Shown: positions 7,025-15,675 of the stretch, one piece after another | How the letters are laid out: each line of letters starts with the position of its first letter | Position numbering within the stretch: the stretch's first letter is position 1 | Source: Saccharothrix algeriensis | GTDB taxonomy: Bacteria; Actinomycetota; Actinomycetes; Mycobacteriales; Pseudonocardiaceae | Reading direction: 5' to 3' | Length of the DNA stretch: 64,000 bases | NCBI RefSeq assembly: GCF_016907655.1 | Contig: NZ_JAFBCL010000001.1 | Coordinates: forward strand, 3,134,001-3,198,000 | Position numbers and translations under genes: made by a program | Notes under the pieces: generated by a model | Database searches by the model: none | Seen by the model: only the letters and a program-made list of their open reading frames with translations | What the model was told of the DNA's origin: nothing

Positions 7025-7114
7025 CGGAGGCTCCGGGATTTGAACCCGGGATGGGCGATAAACCCAAACCGCATTAGCAGTGCGGCGCCATAGACCAGAC
7101 TAGGCGAAGCCTCC
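7025..7114 (-). tRNA. tRNA-Ser (anticodon GCT)
   Basis: 90 nt with acceptor stem GGAGGCT/AGCCTCC, anticodon arm CCGCA-CTGCTAA-TGCGG (GCT) and the long variable arm of class II serine tRNAs (GGTTTGGGTTTATCGCCCA region). CCA is not encoded. It lies 39 bp upstream of tRNA-Arg on the same strand and is probably co-transcribed with it. Confidence 0.97.
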
Positions 7115-7167
7115 CGGAGCCCTCGGCTACGACGCATAGGTTACACAGGTCGGTGCCCGTGAGGCAA

Positions 7168-7221
7168 AACGCCCCCCTCCTACCCCTGTCCGCGCTGGTC
7201 AAAGGCAGTGAAGGGGGCGTT
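7168..7221. terminator. Possible terminator downstream of acetoacetyl-CoA synthetase
   Basis: A 9-bp perfect inverted repeat (aacgccccc / gggggcgtt) with a long, about 36-nt loop, just past the stop of the minus-strand gene ending at 7232. The long loop makes it a weak candidate. Confidence 0.35.
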
Positions 7222-7231
7222 CACCGGGGGT

Positions 7232-9241
7232 TCAGGAGGGGGTTGTGTGGCGCACGTCTCCCCCCTGGTCCGCGGCCAGGTCCAGGAACGGCGCCAGGGA
7301 ATCCGGGTTGCGCAGGGCGTCCCTGCTCACCGCCCGCTCCGGCGGGGCGCCTGCCAGGATCTTCTTGACCGGGACCTCGCACTTCTTGCCGTTGAGGGTC
7401 CTCGGGACCTCCGCCACCCGCACGAAGCGGTTCGGGACGTGGCGGGGGGACAGGTTGGTGCGCAGCTCCGCCTTCAGCCGCGGCTCCAGGTCGGCCAGGT
7501 CCACCCCCTCCGCCAGGACCAGGAAGCACAGCAGCTCGCCGTCGGTCCGCCCGGCGCCGGAGGTGTCGATCACCAGGGAGTCGGCGACGCCGGGCACGCC
7601 TTCCACGACCCGGTAGAACTCGCTGGTGCCCATGCGGACGCCGCCGCGGTTCAACGTCGAGTCGCTGCGGCCGTAGATGACCGCCGAGCCGCGCTCGGTG
7701 ACGCGGATCCAGTCCCCGTGCCGCCACACCCCCGGGAACGTGTCGAAGTACGCCTCGCGCAGCCGTGAGCCGTCCTCGTCGCCCCAGAAGAAGACCGGCA
7801 TGGACGGCATGGGCTCGGTGATGACCAGTTCGCCCACCTCGTCCACGACGGGCGCGCCGTCGTCGCTGTACGCCTGGACCGCCGCGCCCAGCGCCCGGCA
7901 GGACAGCTCGCCCAGCCACACCGGCCGGTCGGGGCTGGCCGCCACGAACGCCGTGCACAGGTCCGTGCCACCGGACACCGAGGCGATCTGCACGTCGCCG
8001 CCCACCGCGTCGGCGATCCAGCGGAAGCCCTCGGGGGTCAGCGGGGCGCCGGTCGAGCCGACCACGCGCAGGGCCGACAGGTCGTGGTGCTCCGCCGGGC
8101 GCAGGCCCTCCTTCAGGCACGACTGGATGTACGGCGCGGACGTGCCGAAGTACGTCACCCGGTGCCGCTCGGCCAGGCGCCACAGCACCGACAGGTCCGG
8201 GTGGGCCGGGCTGCCGTCGAACAGCACGACCGTCGTGCCCACCAGCAGGCCGGACACCAGGAAGTTCCACATCATCCAGCCGGTGGTGGTGAACCAGAAG
8301 AACCGGTCACCCGGTCCCAGGTCGCTGTGCAGCGCGAGCATCTTCAGGTGCTCCAGCACGATCCCGCCGTGCCCCTGCACGATGCCCTTGGGCAGGCCGG
8401 TCGTGCCCGACGAGTACAGCACCCACAGCGGGTGGTCGAACGGGACCGGCTCGTAGCGCGGTTCCGCGCCGGCGAAGCGGGTCAGCAGCGAGTCCCACGC
8501 GACCACGTCGGGCAGGGCGCCGCCCAGGTGGTCCACCAGCACCGTGGCGCGCAGCGACGGGATCTCCGAGCGCAGCCGCTCCACGGTCGGCCGCACGTCG
8601 AACCCGCGCCCGTTGTACCGGTACCCGTCCACGGCGACCAGCACGACCGGCTCGACCTGGGCGAACCGGTCGACGGCGGCCCGCGCCCCGAAGTCCGGCG
8701 AGCACGACGACCACACCGCGCCCAGCGACGCCGCCGCCAGGAACGCGATCAGCGCCTCCGGCGAGTTCGGCACGAGCGCCACCACCCGGTCGCCGCGCCC
8801 GACGCCCAGCGACTCCAGGCCGGCCCGCACCGCGGCCACGCGGCGGCGCAGCTCGGCGTAGGTCAGCTCGGCCGTCAGGCCGTCCTCGCGGTGGAACACG
8901 ACCGCCGGGTCGTCGTCGCCGCCGCGGCGCAGCGCGTGCTCCGCGTAGTTGAGCGTCGCGCCGGGGAACCACTCCGCGCCCGGCATGACGCGCTCGGTCA
9001 GCACCGCCGCGGGCGCGCTGTGGAACGCGACCTCGAAGAACTCGGCGACCGCGCCCCAGAAAGCCTCCAGCTCGGTCACCGACCACTCCCACAGCTCGGG
9101 GTAGTCGGCGAAGTCCAGGCCCTTGCGCGTGGAGAGCCAGGTGCGGAACTCGGCCATGCGGCTGCCCGCGACCCGGTCGGGGTCGGGGCGCCACAGCAGC
9201 TCTGCCTCGCCGGCGGCGGTGCCGGCCTGCGTGTCGGTCAT
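7232..9241 (-). CDS. aacS: Acetoacetyl-CoA synthetase
   Basis: A 669-aa ANL-superfamily ligase, full length for the acetoacetate-CoA ligase family (about 650 aa). The N-terminal ACAS cap has the family-specific pattern MAEFRTWL...YPELWEWSVTELEAFWGAV and GAEWFPGATLNYAEH. The AMP-binding core has the P-loop VLYSSGTTGLPKGIVQG, the SGGTD/SRxC-like turn (VSGGTDLCTAFV), GDWIRV and GRSDSTLNRGGVRMG. The C-terminal lysine lies in PRTLNGKKCEVPVKK. It converts acetoacetate, CoA and ATP to acetoacetyl-CoA in ketone-body use or lipid synthesis. ATG at 9241, with AGGA upstream, is preferred over the in-frame GTG two codons earlier. Confidence 0.93.
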   Translation of the reverse strand: MTDTQAGTAAGEAELLWRPDPDRVAGSRMAEFRTWLSTRKGLDFADYPELWEWSVTELEAFWGAVAEFFEVAFHSAPAAVLTERVMPGAEWFPGATLNYAEHALRRGGDDDPAVVFHREDGLTAELTYAELRRRVAAVRAGLESLGVGRGDRVVALVPNSPEALIAFLAAASLGAVWSSCSPDFGARAAVDRFAQVEPVVLVAVDGYRYNGRGFDVRPTVERLRSEIPSLRATVLVDHLGGALPDVVAWDSLLTRFAGAEPRYEPVPFDHPLWVLYSSGTTGLPKGIVQGHGGIVLEHLKMLALHSDLGPGDRFFWFTTTGWMMWNFLVSGLLVGTTVVLFDGSPAHPDLSVLWRLAERHRVTYFGTSAPYIQSCLKEGLRPAEHHDLSALRVVGSTGAPLTPEGFRWIADAVGGDVQIASVSGGTDLCTAFVAASPDRPVWLGELSCRALGAAVQAYSDDGAPVVDEVGELVITEPMPSMPVFFWGDEDGSRLREAYFDTFPGVWRHGDWIRVTERGSAVIYGRSDSTLNRGGVRMGTSEFYRVVEGVPGVADSLVIDTSGAGRTDGELLCFLVLAEGVDLADLEPRLKAELRTNLSPRHVPNRFVRVAEVPRTLNGKKCEVPVKKILAGAPPERAVSRDALRNPDSLAPFLDLAADQGGDVRHTTPS

Positions 9242-9281
9242 AACCACAGTTCCTAGCCCATCGGAGCGCTCGGAACCACAG

Positions 9282-9300
9282 CCGTCCGCTCACCGGACGG
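9282..9300 (-). terminator. Short hairpin after the ESX operon
   Basis: ccgtccg / cggacgg around a 5-nt loop, 14 bp beyond the stop (9314) of the EspG-like gene. Confidence 0.4.
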
Positions 9301-9313
9301 ACCGCGCGGTCGC

Positions 9314-10078
9314 TCAGCCGCGGCCGGCCGACGCGACCAGGTCCTCCACCGCCGAGGTCAGCCGCTGGGCGTCGGCGGGCGCGACCACGAGCCAGGCGCC
9401 GTGGCGGCGCACCAGGTAGCGGCCGTCGGCGGTGTCCAGCCAGGAGACCGCCGCGCCGGTCGGGTGCAGGTAGCCGGCGCGGTTGCGCGCGATGACGCCC
9501 ACCTGGCCGCCGCCGCTGCGCGTGGTCACGGCCCGCATCAGGGTGTTGGCCTCGGGCTCGTGCAGGCCCGCGGCGCGCAGGGCGTCGAGGAAGCCCTCGG
9601 TGCCGTCGGCCACGCCCGCTTCGCCGGCCGCCAGGTAGTCGTCCCACCGCACGTTCACCGAGCGGCCGCTGCCGGGCCGCGCGGGCGGCAGGGTCGACAC
9701 GGTGCGGGCGGCCAGCGCGGTCGGCCGGAACCCGGTCACCTGGACCTGTTCGCCGACGCGACCGGCGAACGCGCCGTGCCACGCGGCGGTGGCCAGGCCG
9801 CGCGCCTGCTCGCCGTTGCGGGTGAACACGACCTCCAGGCCGACCTCGAACTCGGCGAGGCCGCGCAGCACGCCGTGCAGCTCCTCGTCGGGTCGCTGCA
9901 CGGTGCCCAGGCCGCGGGCGGACAGGTCGCGCGACGCCGCCTCGACCAGCCGCGCGCGCTCCTGCTGCGTGTGCCCGTAGTGCCGGGTGCCGAGCGGGAC
10001 GGGGTGGGCCTCGCGGTGGACCGCCTGCCACAGCAGGAAGAACTCCGGCGCGCTGAGCCGGAAGACGCGTTCGGTCAC
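9314..10078 (-). CDS. EspG-like ESX secretion chaperone
   Basis: A 254-aa protein with the EspG-family layout: an N-terminal LSAPEFFLLWQ segment, central β-rich region, GRSVNVRWDDYL, and a C-terminal domain with LRAAGLHEPEANTLMRAV and a closing WLDTADGRYLVRRHGAWLVVAP strand pair. EspG proteins bind the helical tip of PE/PPE substrates in the cytosol and deliver them to type VII secretion. It overlaps the upstream PPE-like gene by 4 bp (GTGA), matching substrate and chaperone. No ESX core genes (eccB-E, mycP) lie in this window, so secretion would depend on a machine encoded elsewhere. Confidence 0.85.
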   Translation of the reverse strand: MTERVFRLSAPEFFLLWQAVHREAHPVPLGTRHYGHTQQERARLVEAASRDLSARGLGTVQRPDEELHGVLRGLAEFEVGLEVVFTRNGEQARGLATAAWHGAFAGRVGEQVQVTGFRPTALAARTVSTLPPARPGSGRSVNVRWDDYLAAGEAGVADGTEGFLDALRAAGLHEPEANTLMRAVTTRSGGGQVGVIARNRAGYLHPTGAAVSWLDTADGRYLVRRHGAWLVVAPADAQRLTSAVEDLVASAGRG

Positions 10079-11472
10079 AGGCCGATCACCGGGGGTGCGG
10101 CCTTGCGATCGACGCCGAAGAGGTTCTCGTCCTCCTCCAGGTACCCGGGCCGGCTGCGCTCGTTGCCGCCGGCGGTGGTCGCGACGGGCGGCGGGGCGGC
10201 CATCGGCGCGGCGCCGATCATGCCCGAGTGCGGCGTCACGGACTTGGGCGACTGGAACTGGCTGGTGACGCTGCCGGGGTTCGCGCCGGCGGACGAGCGA
10301 CCGCCGTCGGGGCCGAGCACGCCGCTGGACGAGCCGGGCGAGCCCAGCGGGGCCGGGGCGCCACCGCCACCGGACGCGCCGACCGGCACGGGCGCCCCGC
10401 CGCGGCCGGGCGCGAACCTGCCGCGCCCACCGACGCCCAGGCCACCGGCGCCGGCGCCGGCGCCGCCGCCGGCACCACCGGCACGGCCCGGCTGGTGCGG
10501 TTGCTGCTGCTGCGGGTTCGTCGTCCCGCGGTCGTTGCCGGCCGGCGGCCGGTTCGGGTTCGTCACGACCACCGGACCGCCGTCACCGGGCGGCGCGACC
10601 GGGAGCGGACCGGCGCCGGGCGGGCCCGGGACGGACGGCGGCGGGGTCGGCGCGACCGGGTTGGTGGGCGGGCTGAACGACGGCACGGTCCGGTCCACGG
10701 CGTAGGAGTTCTGCTGGAACATCGCCATCACCTCGGCCGCCTGCCGGTGCGTGGCGTCGGCCGCGAGCACCGAGTCCACGACCGGCGCGGACACCGACCC
10801 CACCCCCTGGAACGGGCTGCTCGCCCCGGTCGACGGCAGGGCGCGCCCGCCGTCGGACGGCTGGTAGACGCCGTCGGGCGCCAGGCCCGGCGTGCCGGCG
10901 TGCAGCTCGGGCTGGGTGACCAGCGGCGAGCGGACGCCGGCCGGGACCGGCTCGACCACCGGCGGCGCGGGGGCGGGCGCGGGCATCATCTCGCGCGCGG
11001 TCTGCACGTGCTGGATCTCGTCGCCGATGCACCGGGCCACGTTCTCGGCGTGGTCGCTGGTGTTGAGCGCCCACTTCTCCACCGAGACCAGCGCTTCCCG
11101 CGCCAGGTCGGCGGACTGGCCCGCCCACGCCTGCTGGGACTGCGAGATCGCCTTGGCGAGCAGCTTCTGCACATCGCCGAGCGCGGTGCCCACCGCCGCC
11201 CAGTCGGCCTGCGCGGAACCGGCGGCCCGGAGGTCGACCCCGGTGTGCACCATGTCGTAGAGCGCCTGGTGGGAGTACGTCATCCAGTCGACCTTCTGGC
11301 CGAGGTCGCTGGGGGGCGGCTCGTTGCCGTGCCCCCCGTGACCGCTCCCGTGACCCCCGCCGTGACCCCCGCCGCCGTGGTTCCCGCGACCGCCGTGGGG
11401 GCCGCCGTAGCCGACGTGGTCGCCCGGACCGCCCTGGCCGCCGCCGTACCCGCCGCGCCTGTCGTCGCTCAC
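10075..11472 (-). CDS. PPE/WXG100-like ESX substrate with a Gly/Pro-rich tail
   Basis: A 465-aa protein. Residues 1-48 are a Gly/His-rich leader (HGGGHGGGHGSGHGGHG); about 55-150 form a helical PPE/WXG100-like hairpin (VDWMTYSHQALYDMVHTGVD; AISQSQQAWAGQSADLAREAL). The rest is a low-complexity Pro/Gly/Ala region, then TSQFQSPKSVTPHSGMIGAAP near the end. It has no signal peptide or membrane helix. It is the likely cargo of the EspG-like protein encoded next to it. It starts with GTG at 11472, overlapping the stop of the upstream gene by 4 bp. The low-complexity tail may be cell-wall-spanning. Confidence 0.78.
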   Translation of the reverse strand: MSDDRRGGYGGGQGGPGDHVGYGGPHGGRGNHGGGGHGGGHGSGHGGHGNEPPPSDLGQKVDWMTYSHQALYDMVHTGVDLRAAGSAQADWAAVGTALGDVQKLLAKAISQSQQAWAGQSADLAREALVSVEKWALNTSDHAENVARCIGDEIQHVQTAREMMPAPAPAPPVVEPVPAGVRSPLVTQPELHAGTPGLAPDGVYQPSDGGRALPSTGASSPFQGVGSVSAPVVDSVLAADATHRQAAEVMAMFQQNSYAVDRTVPSFSPPTNPVAPTPPPSVPGPPGAGPLPVAPPGDGGPVVVTNPNRPPAGNDRGTTNPQQQQPHQPGRAGGAGGGAGAGAGGLGVGGRGRFAPGRGGAPVPVGASGGGGAPAPLGSPGSSSGVLGPDGGRSSAGANPGSVTSQFQSPKSVTPHSGMIGAAPMAAPPPVATTAGGNERSRPGYLEEDENLFGVDRKAAPPVIGL

Positions 11473-12395
11473 GAGATCCTGACCTCCTCAGCGGCCGTGT
11501 AGAAGGCTTCCGCCGCGTCGTCGTCGGCGTCTTCGAGGTTGCGCGCCGCGTCCCGGATGGTCTCCTCCACCTCGCGCAGCACCGTGCTGAAGTCCCCGAT
11601 CACCCGGACCGCCGACGAGTCGTCGCCCACCGCCACCTGGCGCAGCCGGCGGCTGATCGCCTCGCCCACCCAGTTCCGGCCGAACTGCAGCTCGACGTCC
11701 AGGCTGTCCATCGCCCGGGTGTGCACGGAGTCGACCAGGCTGCGCGCCTGCCGGATGATGCCGAGCAGCTCCCGCAGCGCCTGCTTGTCCATGTCCAGGG
11801 TGACCTGCTGCTTGTCCACCGCGTCCAGCGCGGTGGTCGCCTTCGCCAGGTCGGTCTGCGCGGCGGCGGTGAAGCTCGGCGCGGTGGCGCCCGATGCGAT
11901 CACCTGGGTCGTCGACGGGTCGGTCTGACCGCCGGCGGCGACGGGCTGGGGCTCAGCGACGGGCTGGGACTCGACGGCGGGCCGGGACTCGACGGCAGGC
12001 GCACCCGCGACGGGCGGCCCGGTGACGGGCGAACCAGCAACTGGCGCACCAGCAGTCGGCGGACCCGCGACCGGCGGACCCGCAGCCGGCGGACCCGCAG
12101 CCGGCGGACCCGCGACCGGCGCGCCGGAGACGGGCGGCCCGGTGACGGGCAGGCCGGTGAGGGGCGGCTCGGCGGCGGTGACCGGACCGGGGGCCACGTC
12201 GCCGGCGGCCGGCCCCACCGGAGCGGTCGGAGGAGGCGGCGCGACCGGGACCACCGGCCCCGACGGCGCCAGCCCGGCCAGCACGTCGGGCGTGATCACC
12301 TGCGTGGTCGACGCGTCCGCGGCCGTGGGAGGAACCGGGTGCGGTGCGGGCACCGGTACCGGCTTCGTCAGTGGAACGGTGTGGCCGTCGCTCAT
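11469..12395 (-). CDS. Proline-rich protein of the ESX operon
   Basis: A 308-aa protein with two parts. Residues about 60-140 are tandem VAGPP/AAGPP/VTGPP pentapeptides. About 175-308 are helical and rich in Asp, Glu and Arg (LAKATTALDAVDKQQVTLDM, LVDSVHTRAMDSL, REVEETIRDAARNLEDADDD), resembling the small helical ESX-associated proteins of actinomycetes. TQVI motifs occur twice (TTQVITPDV, TTQVIASGA). It is first in a three-gene operon with 4-bp overlaps and probably acts with the PPE-like protein. ATG at 12395 is chosen over a preceding TTG. No known domain was assigned with certainty. Confidence 0.65.
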   Translation of the reverse strand: MSDGHTVPLTKPVPVPAPHPVPPTAADASTTQVITPDVLAGLAPSGPVVPVAPPPPTAPVGPAAGDVAPGPVTAAEPPLTGLPVTGPPVSGAPVAGPPAAGPPAAGPPVAGPPTAGAPVAGSPVTGPPVAGAPAVESRPAVESQPVAEPQPVAAGGQTDPSTTQVIASGATAPSFTAAAQTDLAKATTALDAVDKQQVTLDMDKQALRELLGIIRQARSLVDSVHTRAMDSLDVELQFGRNWVGEAISRRLRQVAVGDDSSAVRVIGDFSTVLREVEETIRDAARNLEDADDDAAEAFYTAAEEVRIS

Positions 12396-12527
12396 CAATT
12401 ACCCCCTGCACTGCGGTCTTCGCCGCAGCCGCGCCGCGCGTTACCCAGCAGCGTCCGCATCGGCGTTCCGGACGTCCCTTAGATGTACCCGGTGGCGGGT
12501 CCGGTTCCAAGCCGCTGGAAAGACGCT

Positions 12528-13211
12528 CTAGCGCAGGTGCGAGTCGAACCAGTTCAGCGTCCGCTGCCAAGCCTCCGCGCCGGCGTCCGGCCGCGCGTCG
12601 AACCGGTGGTCGGTGCGCTCGAACCGCACCACGTCGGTCGCGACCGGGGCCGCCGCGGCGGCGTCGCGGAGCTTCGCCACGTGGCTCGACGGGATCTCCG
12701 CGTCGTCGTCGCCGTAGAGCCCCAGCCACGGGCAGGCCAGCTCCTCGGCCACCTCCACCAGCGACGGGAGGCCGTCGGACAGCGGTTCGAGGATCCCGCC
12801 GCCACCGACGGTGACCGCGGCGCCGATGCTTCGGCTTCCCGCAACCACCATCGCGACCGATCCGCCCAGGTCGAAGCCGATGACGCCGAGCCGGTCGGCG
12901 CTCACGCCGCGCTCCCCCAGCCAGACGAACGCCACGTCGGTGTCGGCCAGCACCGACTCGCCGGCGAGCCCGCTGGCCCGCTCCGCCGCGTCGGCCGGCT
13001 CGTCCTCGGCCCCGTGGTACAGGTGCGGCGCGACGGTCAGCCACCCCTCGGCGGCGAGCCCGCTCACCAGACCGCGGACCGCGTCGGTCACGCCGCGCGC
13101 CTCGTGCAGCACGACGAGTCCGCCGCGGACGGAGTTCTCCGGCTCCGCGACGGTCAGCCGCAGCGTGCGGCCGTCGGTGAGCGAGAGCGTCTCGGTGCGG
13201 GTAGGTGTCAT
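12528..13211 (-). CDS. Dienelactone hydrolase family protein
   Basis: A 227-aa α/β-hydrolase of the dienelactone-hydrolase type. It has an N-terminal strand (LRLTVAEPENSVRGGLVVLHEARGV), the nucleophile-elbow position in LGVIGFDLGGSVAMV, the acidic residue in WLGLYGDDDAEIP, and the terminal catalytic His in FERTDHRFDA. The nucleophile position reads GFDLGG, where DLH enzymes have GxCxGG or GxSxGG. The catalytic Cys/Ser is therefore replaced by Asp, giving a haloalkane-dehalogenase-like nucleophile or an inactive enzyme. ATG at 13211 with GGAAGGG fits better than the upstream start. Confidence 0.8.
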   Translation of the reverse strand: MTPTRTETLSLTDGRTLRLTVAEPENSVRGGLVVLHEARGVTDAVRGLVSGLAAEGWLTVAPHLYHGAEDEPADAAERASGLAGESVLADTDVAFVWLGERGVSADRLGVIGFDLGGSVAMVVAGSRSIGAAVTVGGGGILEPLSDGLPSLVEVAEELACPWLGLYGDDDAEIPSSHVAKLRDAAAAAPVATDVVRFERTDHRFDARPDAGAEAWQRTLNWFDSHLR

Positions 13212-13329
13212 GGGCCAACCCTTCCACGCCGGGGTGAACACCAGTCAACGTGAGCAACCAGACGACGGGTATGCCCCATCCGGGTCTTGAGCGGCTAACG
13301 TCCAGGTCAGAACCGGAAGGAGTCCCTGG

Positions 13330-14397
13330 ATGACCGTGCGAACCCGCGCCGACCTCTCCGCGCTGCCCAGCTACGTGCCCGGCAAGACCGTCCCCGGCGC
13401 GATCAAGCTGGCGAGCAACGAGGTGTCCGCCGGACCGCTGCCCAGCGTGGTGCGGGCGATCGCGGACGCGGCCACCGCCGTGAACCGCTACCCCGACACC
13501 GCCGCCACCGACCTCGTGGCGCGCCTGGGCGAGAAGCTGGAGGTCCCCACCGGGCAGGTGGCCGTCGGCTGCGGCTCCGTGACGCTGTGCCAGCAGCTCG
13601 TGCAGGCCACCTGCACCGAGGCCGACGAGGTGGTGTTCGCGTGGCGCTCGTTCGAGGCGTACCCGCTCGTCACCGCCGTCGTCGGCGCGGGCCAGAACCG
13701 GGTGCCGCTGACCGCGGGCCACGGCCTGGACCTGGACGCGATGGCCGCCGCCATCACGCCGAAGACGCGCCTGGTGTTCGTGTGCAACCCGAACAACCCG
13801 ACCGGCACGGCGTTGCGGCGGGCGGAGGTCGAGCGGTTCATCGAGCAGGTGCCCGCCGAGACCCTGGTCGTCATCGACGAGGCTTACAAGGAGTTCGTCG
13901 ACGACCCGGACGTGCCCGACGGCGTGGAGCTGGCCAAGGCCCAGTGGGCGGCCGGGCGGGACAACGTGGCGGTGCTGCGGACGTTCTCCAAGGCGTACGG
14001 CCTGGCCGGGCTGCGGGTCGGCTACGCGGTCGGCTCGCCCGAGCTGGCGGACACGCTGCGCAAGGTCTACGTGCCGTTCAGCGTGAACGCGCTGGCGCAG
14101 GTCGCGGCGCTGGCCTCGCTGGACGCCGAGGACGAGTTGATGGCCAGGTGCCGGGCCGTGGTCGCCGAGCGGGCCAGGGTGCGCGGCGAGCTGCTCGCGG
14201 CCGGGTACGAGGTGCCGGAGTCGCAGGCGAACTTCGTGTGGCTGCCGCTGGGCGAGCGCACGGCCGCGTTCAACGAGCACTGCCTGGAGCACAAGGTGGT
14301 CGTGCGGGCGTTCCCCGGCGACGGCGCGCGGGTGACCGTCGGCGAGCCGGAGGAGAACGACGCCTTCCTGGCCGCGGCGCGCTCCTTCACGCCGTGA
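13330..14397 (+). CDS. pat: Histidinol-phosphate/aromatic aminotransferase (HisC/Pat family)
   Basis: A 355-aa class I/II PLP aminotransferase. It has IKLASNEVSAGPLPSV at the N-terminus, GCGSVTLCQQLVQA for PLP phosphate contact, VFVCNPNNPTGT, VVIDEAYKEFVDD, and the PLP lysine in LRTFSKAYGLAGLRVGYAVG. The C-terminus has ANFVWLPLG and AFPGDGARVTVG. Length, lack of a nearby his operon and the Actinobacteria Pat signature favour phenylpyruvate/aromatic amino acid transamination over histidine synthesis, though HisC activity cannot be excluded. AAGGAG lies 9 bp before the ATG. Confidence 0.88.
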   Translation: MTVRTRADLSALPSYVPGKTVPGAIKLASNEVSAGPLPSVVRAIADAATAVNRYPDTAATDLVARLGEKLEVPTGQVAVGCGSVTLCQQLVQATCTEADEVVFAWRSFEAYPLVTAVVGAGQNRVPLTAGHGLDLDAMAAAITPKTRLVFVCNPNNPTGTALRRAEVERFIEQVPAETLVVIDEAYKEFVDDPDVPDGVELAKAQWAAGRDNVAVLRTFSKAYGLAGLRVGYAVGSPELADTLRKVYVPFSVNALAQVAALASLDAEDELMARCRAVVAERARVRGELLAAGYEVPESQANFVWLPLGERTAAFNEHCLEHKVVVRAFPGDGARVTVGEPEENDAFLAAARSFTP

Positions 14398-14414
14398 GCG
14401 TCGTCGGGTGAGCG

Positions 14415-15164
14415 CTACCGGGTGAGGATCTGGACGATGGCCACGGCTCCCACCAGCACGATCACCACGCGCAGCGCGGTGGGTGGGAGCCGGCGGCCGA
14501 CCTTCGCGCCGAGCTGGCCGCCGATGACGGAGCCGACGGCGAGCGCCAGCACGGCGTCCCAGGCGACGTCGGCGATGAAGATGAACAGCACGCCCGCGAT
14601 CAGGTTCACGAACGCGGTCAGGACGTTCTTCAGGGCGTTCACGCGCTGGATGTGCTCGCTCATCAGGACGCCCATCAGCCCCATGACCAGCACGCCCTGG
14701 GCGGCGCCGAAGTACCCGCCGTAGATGCCGGCCAGGAACACCCCGACCCACAGCGCGACCCCGCCGTGCTCGTGCCGCTCGCGCTCGGCGAGCTTGCGGT
14801 TGAGCCAGGGCTGGGCGATCACCAGGACCAGGGCGATCGCGATGAGCACGGGGACGATCGCGGCGAACGCGTCCTCGGGCAGCGTGATCAGCAGGATCGC
14901 GCCCACGACGCCGCCGAGGACCGAAGCGGGCAGCAGCCGCCTGATCCGGGGACCCTGGCCGGCGAGTTCGCGGCGGTAGCCCCACGCCCCGCTGAGCGAG
15001 CCGGGCACCAGGCCGAGGCTGTTGGACACGTTCGCGGTGACCGGCGGGAACCCGACGGCCAGCAGCACCGGGAACGTCACCAGGGTCCCCGAGCCGACGA
15101 CGGTGTTGATGCCTCCGGCGAACACCCCGGCGAGGACGACGAGGGCCACTTCCAGCGCCGTCAC
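14415..15164 (-). CDS. TauE/SafE-family sulfite/anion exporter
   Basis: A 249-aa membrane protein with about eight helices. It shows the TauE/SafE duplicated motif: first copy GGINTVVGSGTLVTFPVLL near the N-terminus, second GIYGGYFGAAQGVLVMGLM in the middle. Members export sulfite, sulfoacetate or similar anions. GTG at 15164 follows GGGGAGAG at 6-nt spacing and is preferred to GTG at 15170. A perfect palindrome at 15191-15205 sits just upstream and may control it. The downstream neighbour on the other strand ends 17 bp away. Confidence 0.88.
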   Translation of the reverse strand: MTALEVALVVLAGVFAGGINTVVGSGTLVTFPVLLAVGFPPVTANVSNSLGLVPGSLSGAWGYRRELAGQGPRIRRLLPASVLGGVVGAILLITLPEDAFAAIVPVLIAIALVLVIAQPWLNRKLAERERHEHGGVALWVGVFLAGIYGGYFGAAQGVLVMGLMGVLMSEHIQRVNALKNVLTAFVNLIAGVLFIFIADVAWDAVLALAVGSVIGGQLGAKVGRRLPPTALRVVIVLVGAVAIVQILTR

Positions 15165-15190
15165 GGCCACCTCTCCCCACTGCGCAGTTG

Positions 15191-15205
15191 GTTAGCGACG
15201 CTAAC
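15191..15205. promoter_or_regulatory. Candidate operator upstream of the TauE gene
   Basis: Perfect 7+1+7 palindrome gttagcgacgctaac, 27 bp before the TauE start. Size and symmetry fit a TetR/GntR-type dimer site. No cognate regulator is adjacent. Confidence 0.45.
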
Positions 15206-15412
15206 ACTGTGCGCGACGGGGGGCGGTGTGGGCTCGCCGACACGGACCGGGGCGCGGCAGGCGTCCGCCAAGGCCCTGACCTGCCCCACCACCCCCTCCA
15301 CGCGAGTCGTCGGCGGCAGACCGAGCGGAACGCGAGCACGGCCGGCGAATCCCGCGTCGACAGCGAGTGGTCCGCCGACCCGGTGAACACACGCGCCCTC
15401 GCAGGTCGACCA

Positions 15413-15472
15413 GCGGAAGCGGATGGATTTGCCCCCGGGTAGTTGCCTGTCCCCCACCTTTCAGGTGTTGAC
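15413..15472 (-). repeat. Decayed partial copy of tRNA-Ser(TGA)
   Basis: Aligns with the 3' half of the tRNA-Ser at 16561-16645: agcggaagcgg(a)tggattt-g, cccccgg, ttgcc-gtc and a degenerate anticodon-stem side. It has several substitutions and a 2-bp gap, so it is not a gene. The pattern is that of an attachment-site duplicate left by an integrated element. Confidence 0.6.
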
Positions 15473-15675
15473 ACAACACCCACGGCAGCCCGCCATCAGG
15501 TGTCGTTCCCGCGCGAATGGGGGAGGTTCCGCGAACCGTGAAGCCGCTCAGGCCGACGCGTCGTCACTTCGTACTCATGTGGGCGGCTTCGGTGGGGTCT
15601 TGCGGAGGGCTGTACCGATAGAGTGTTCCGAGGGGCAAATCAAGGCAACAGAGCGCGTGTATGTTTTTGACCAGT

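Noticed and set aside
13330..14397. Histidine biosynthesis gene hisC as definite assignment
   Set aside because: No his genes adjacent and the sequence fits the Pat group equally well or better.
11953..15483. 1176-aa minus-strand reading frame
   Set aside because: Runs antisense or out of frame through hydrolase, aminotransferase and TauE genes with no domain signature; explained by stop-poor GC-rich DNA.
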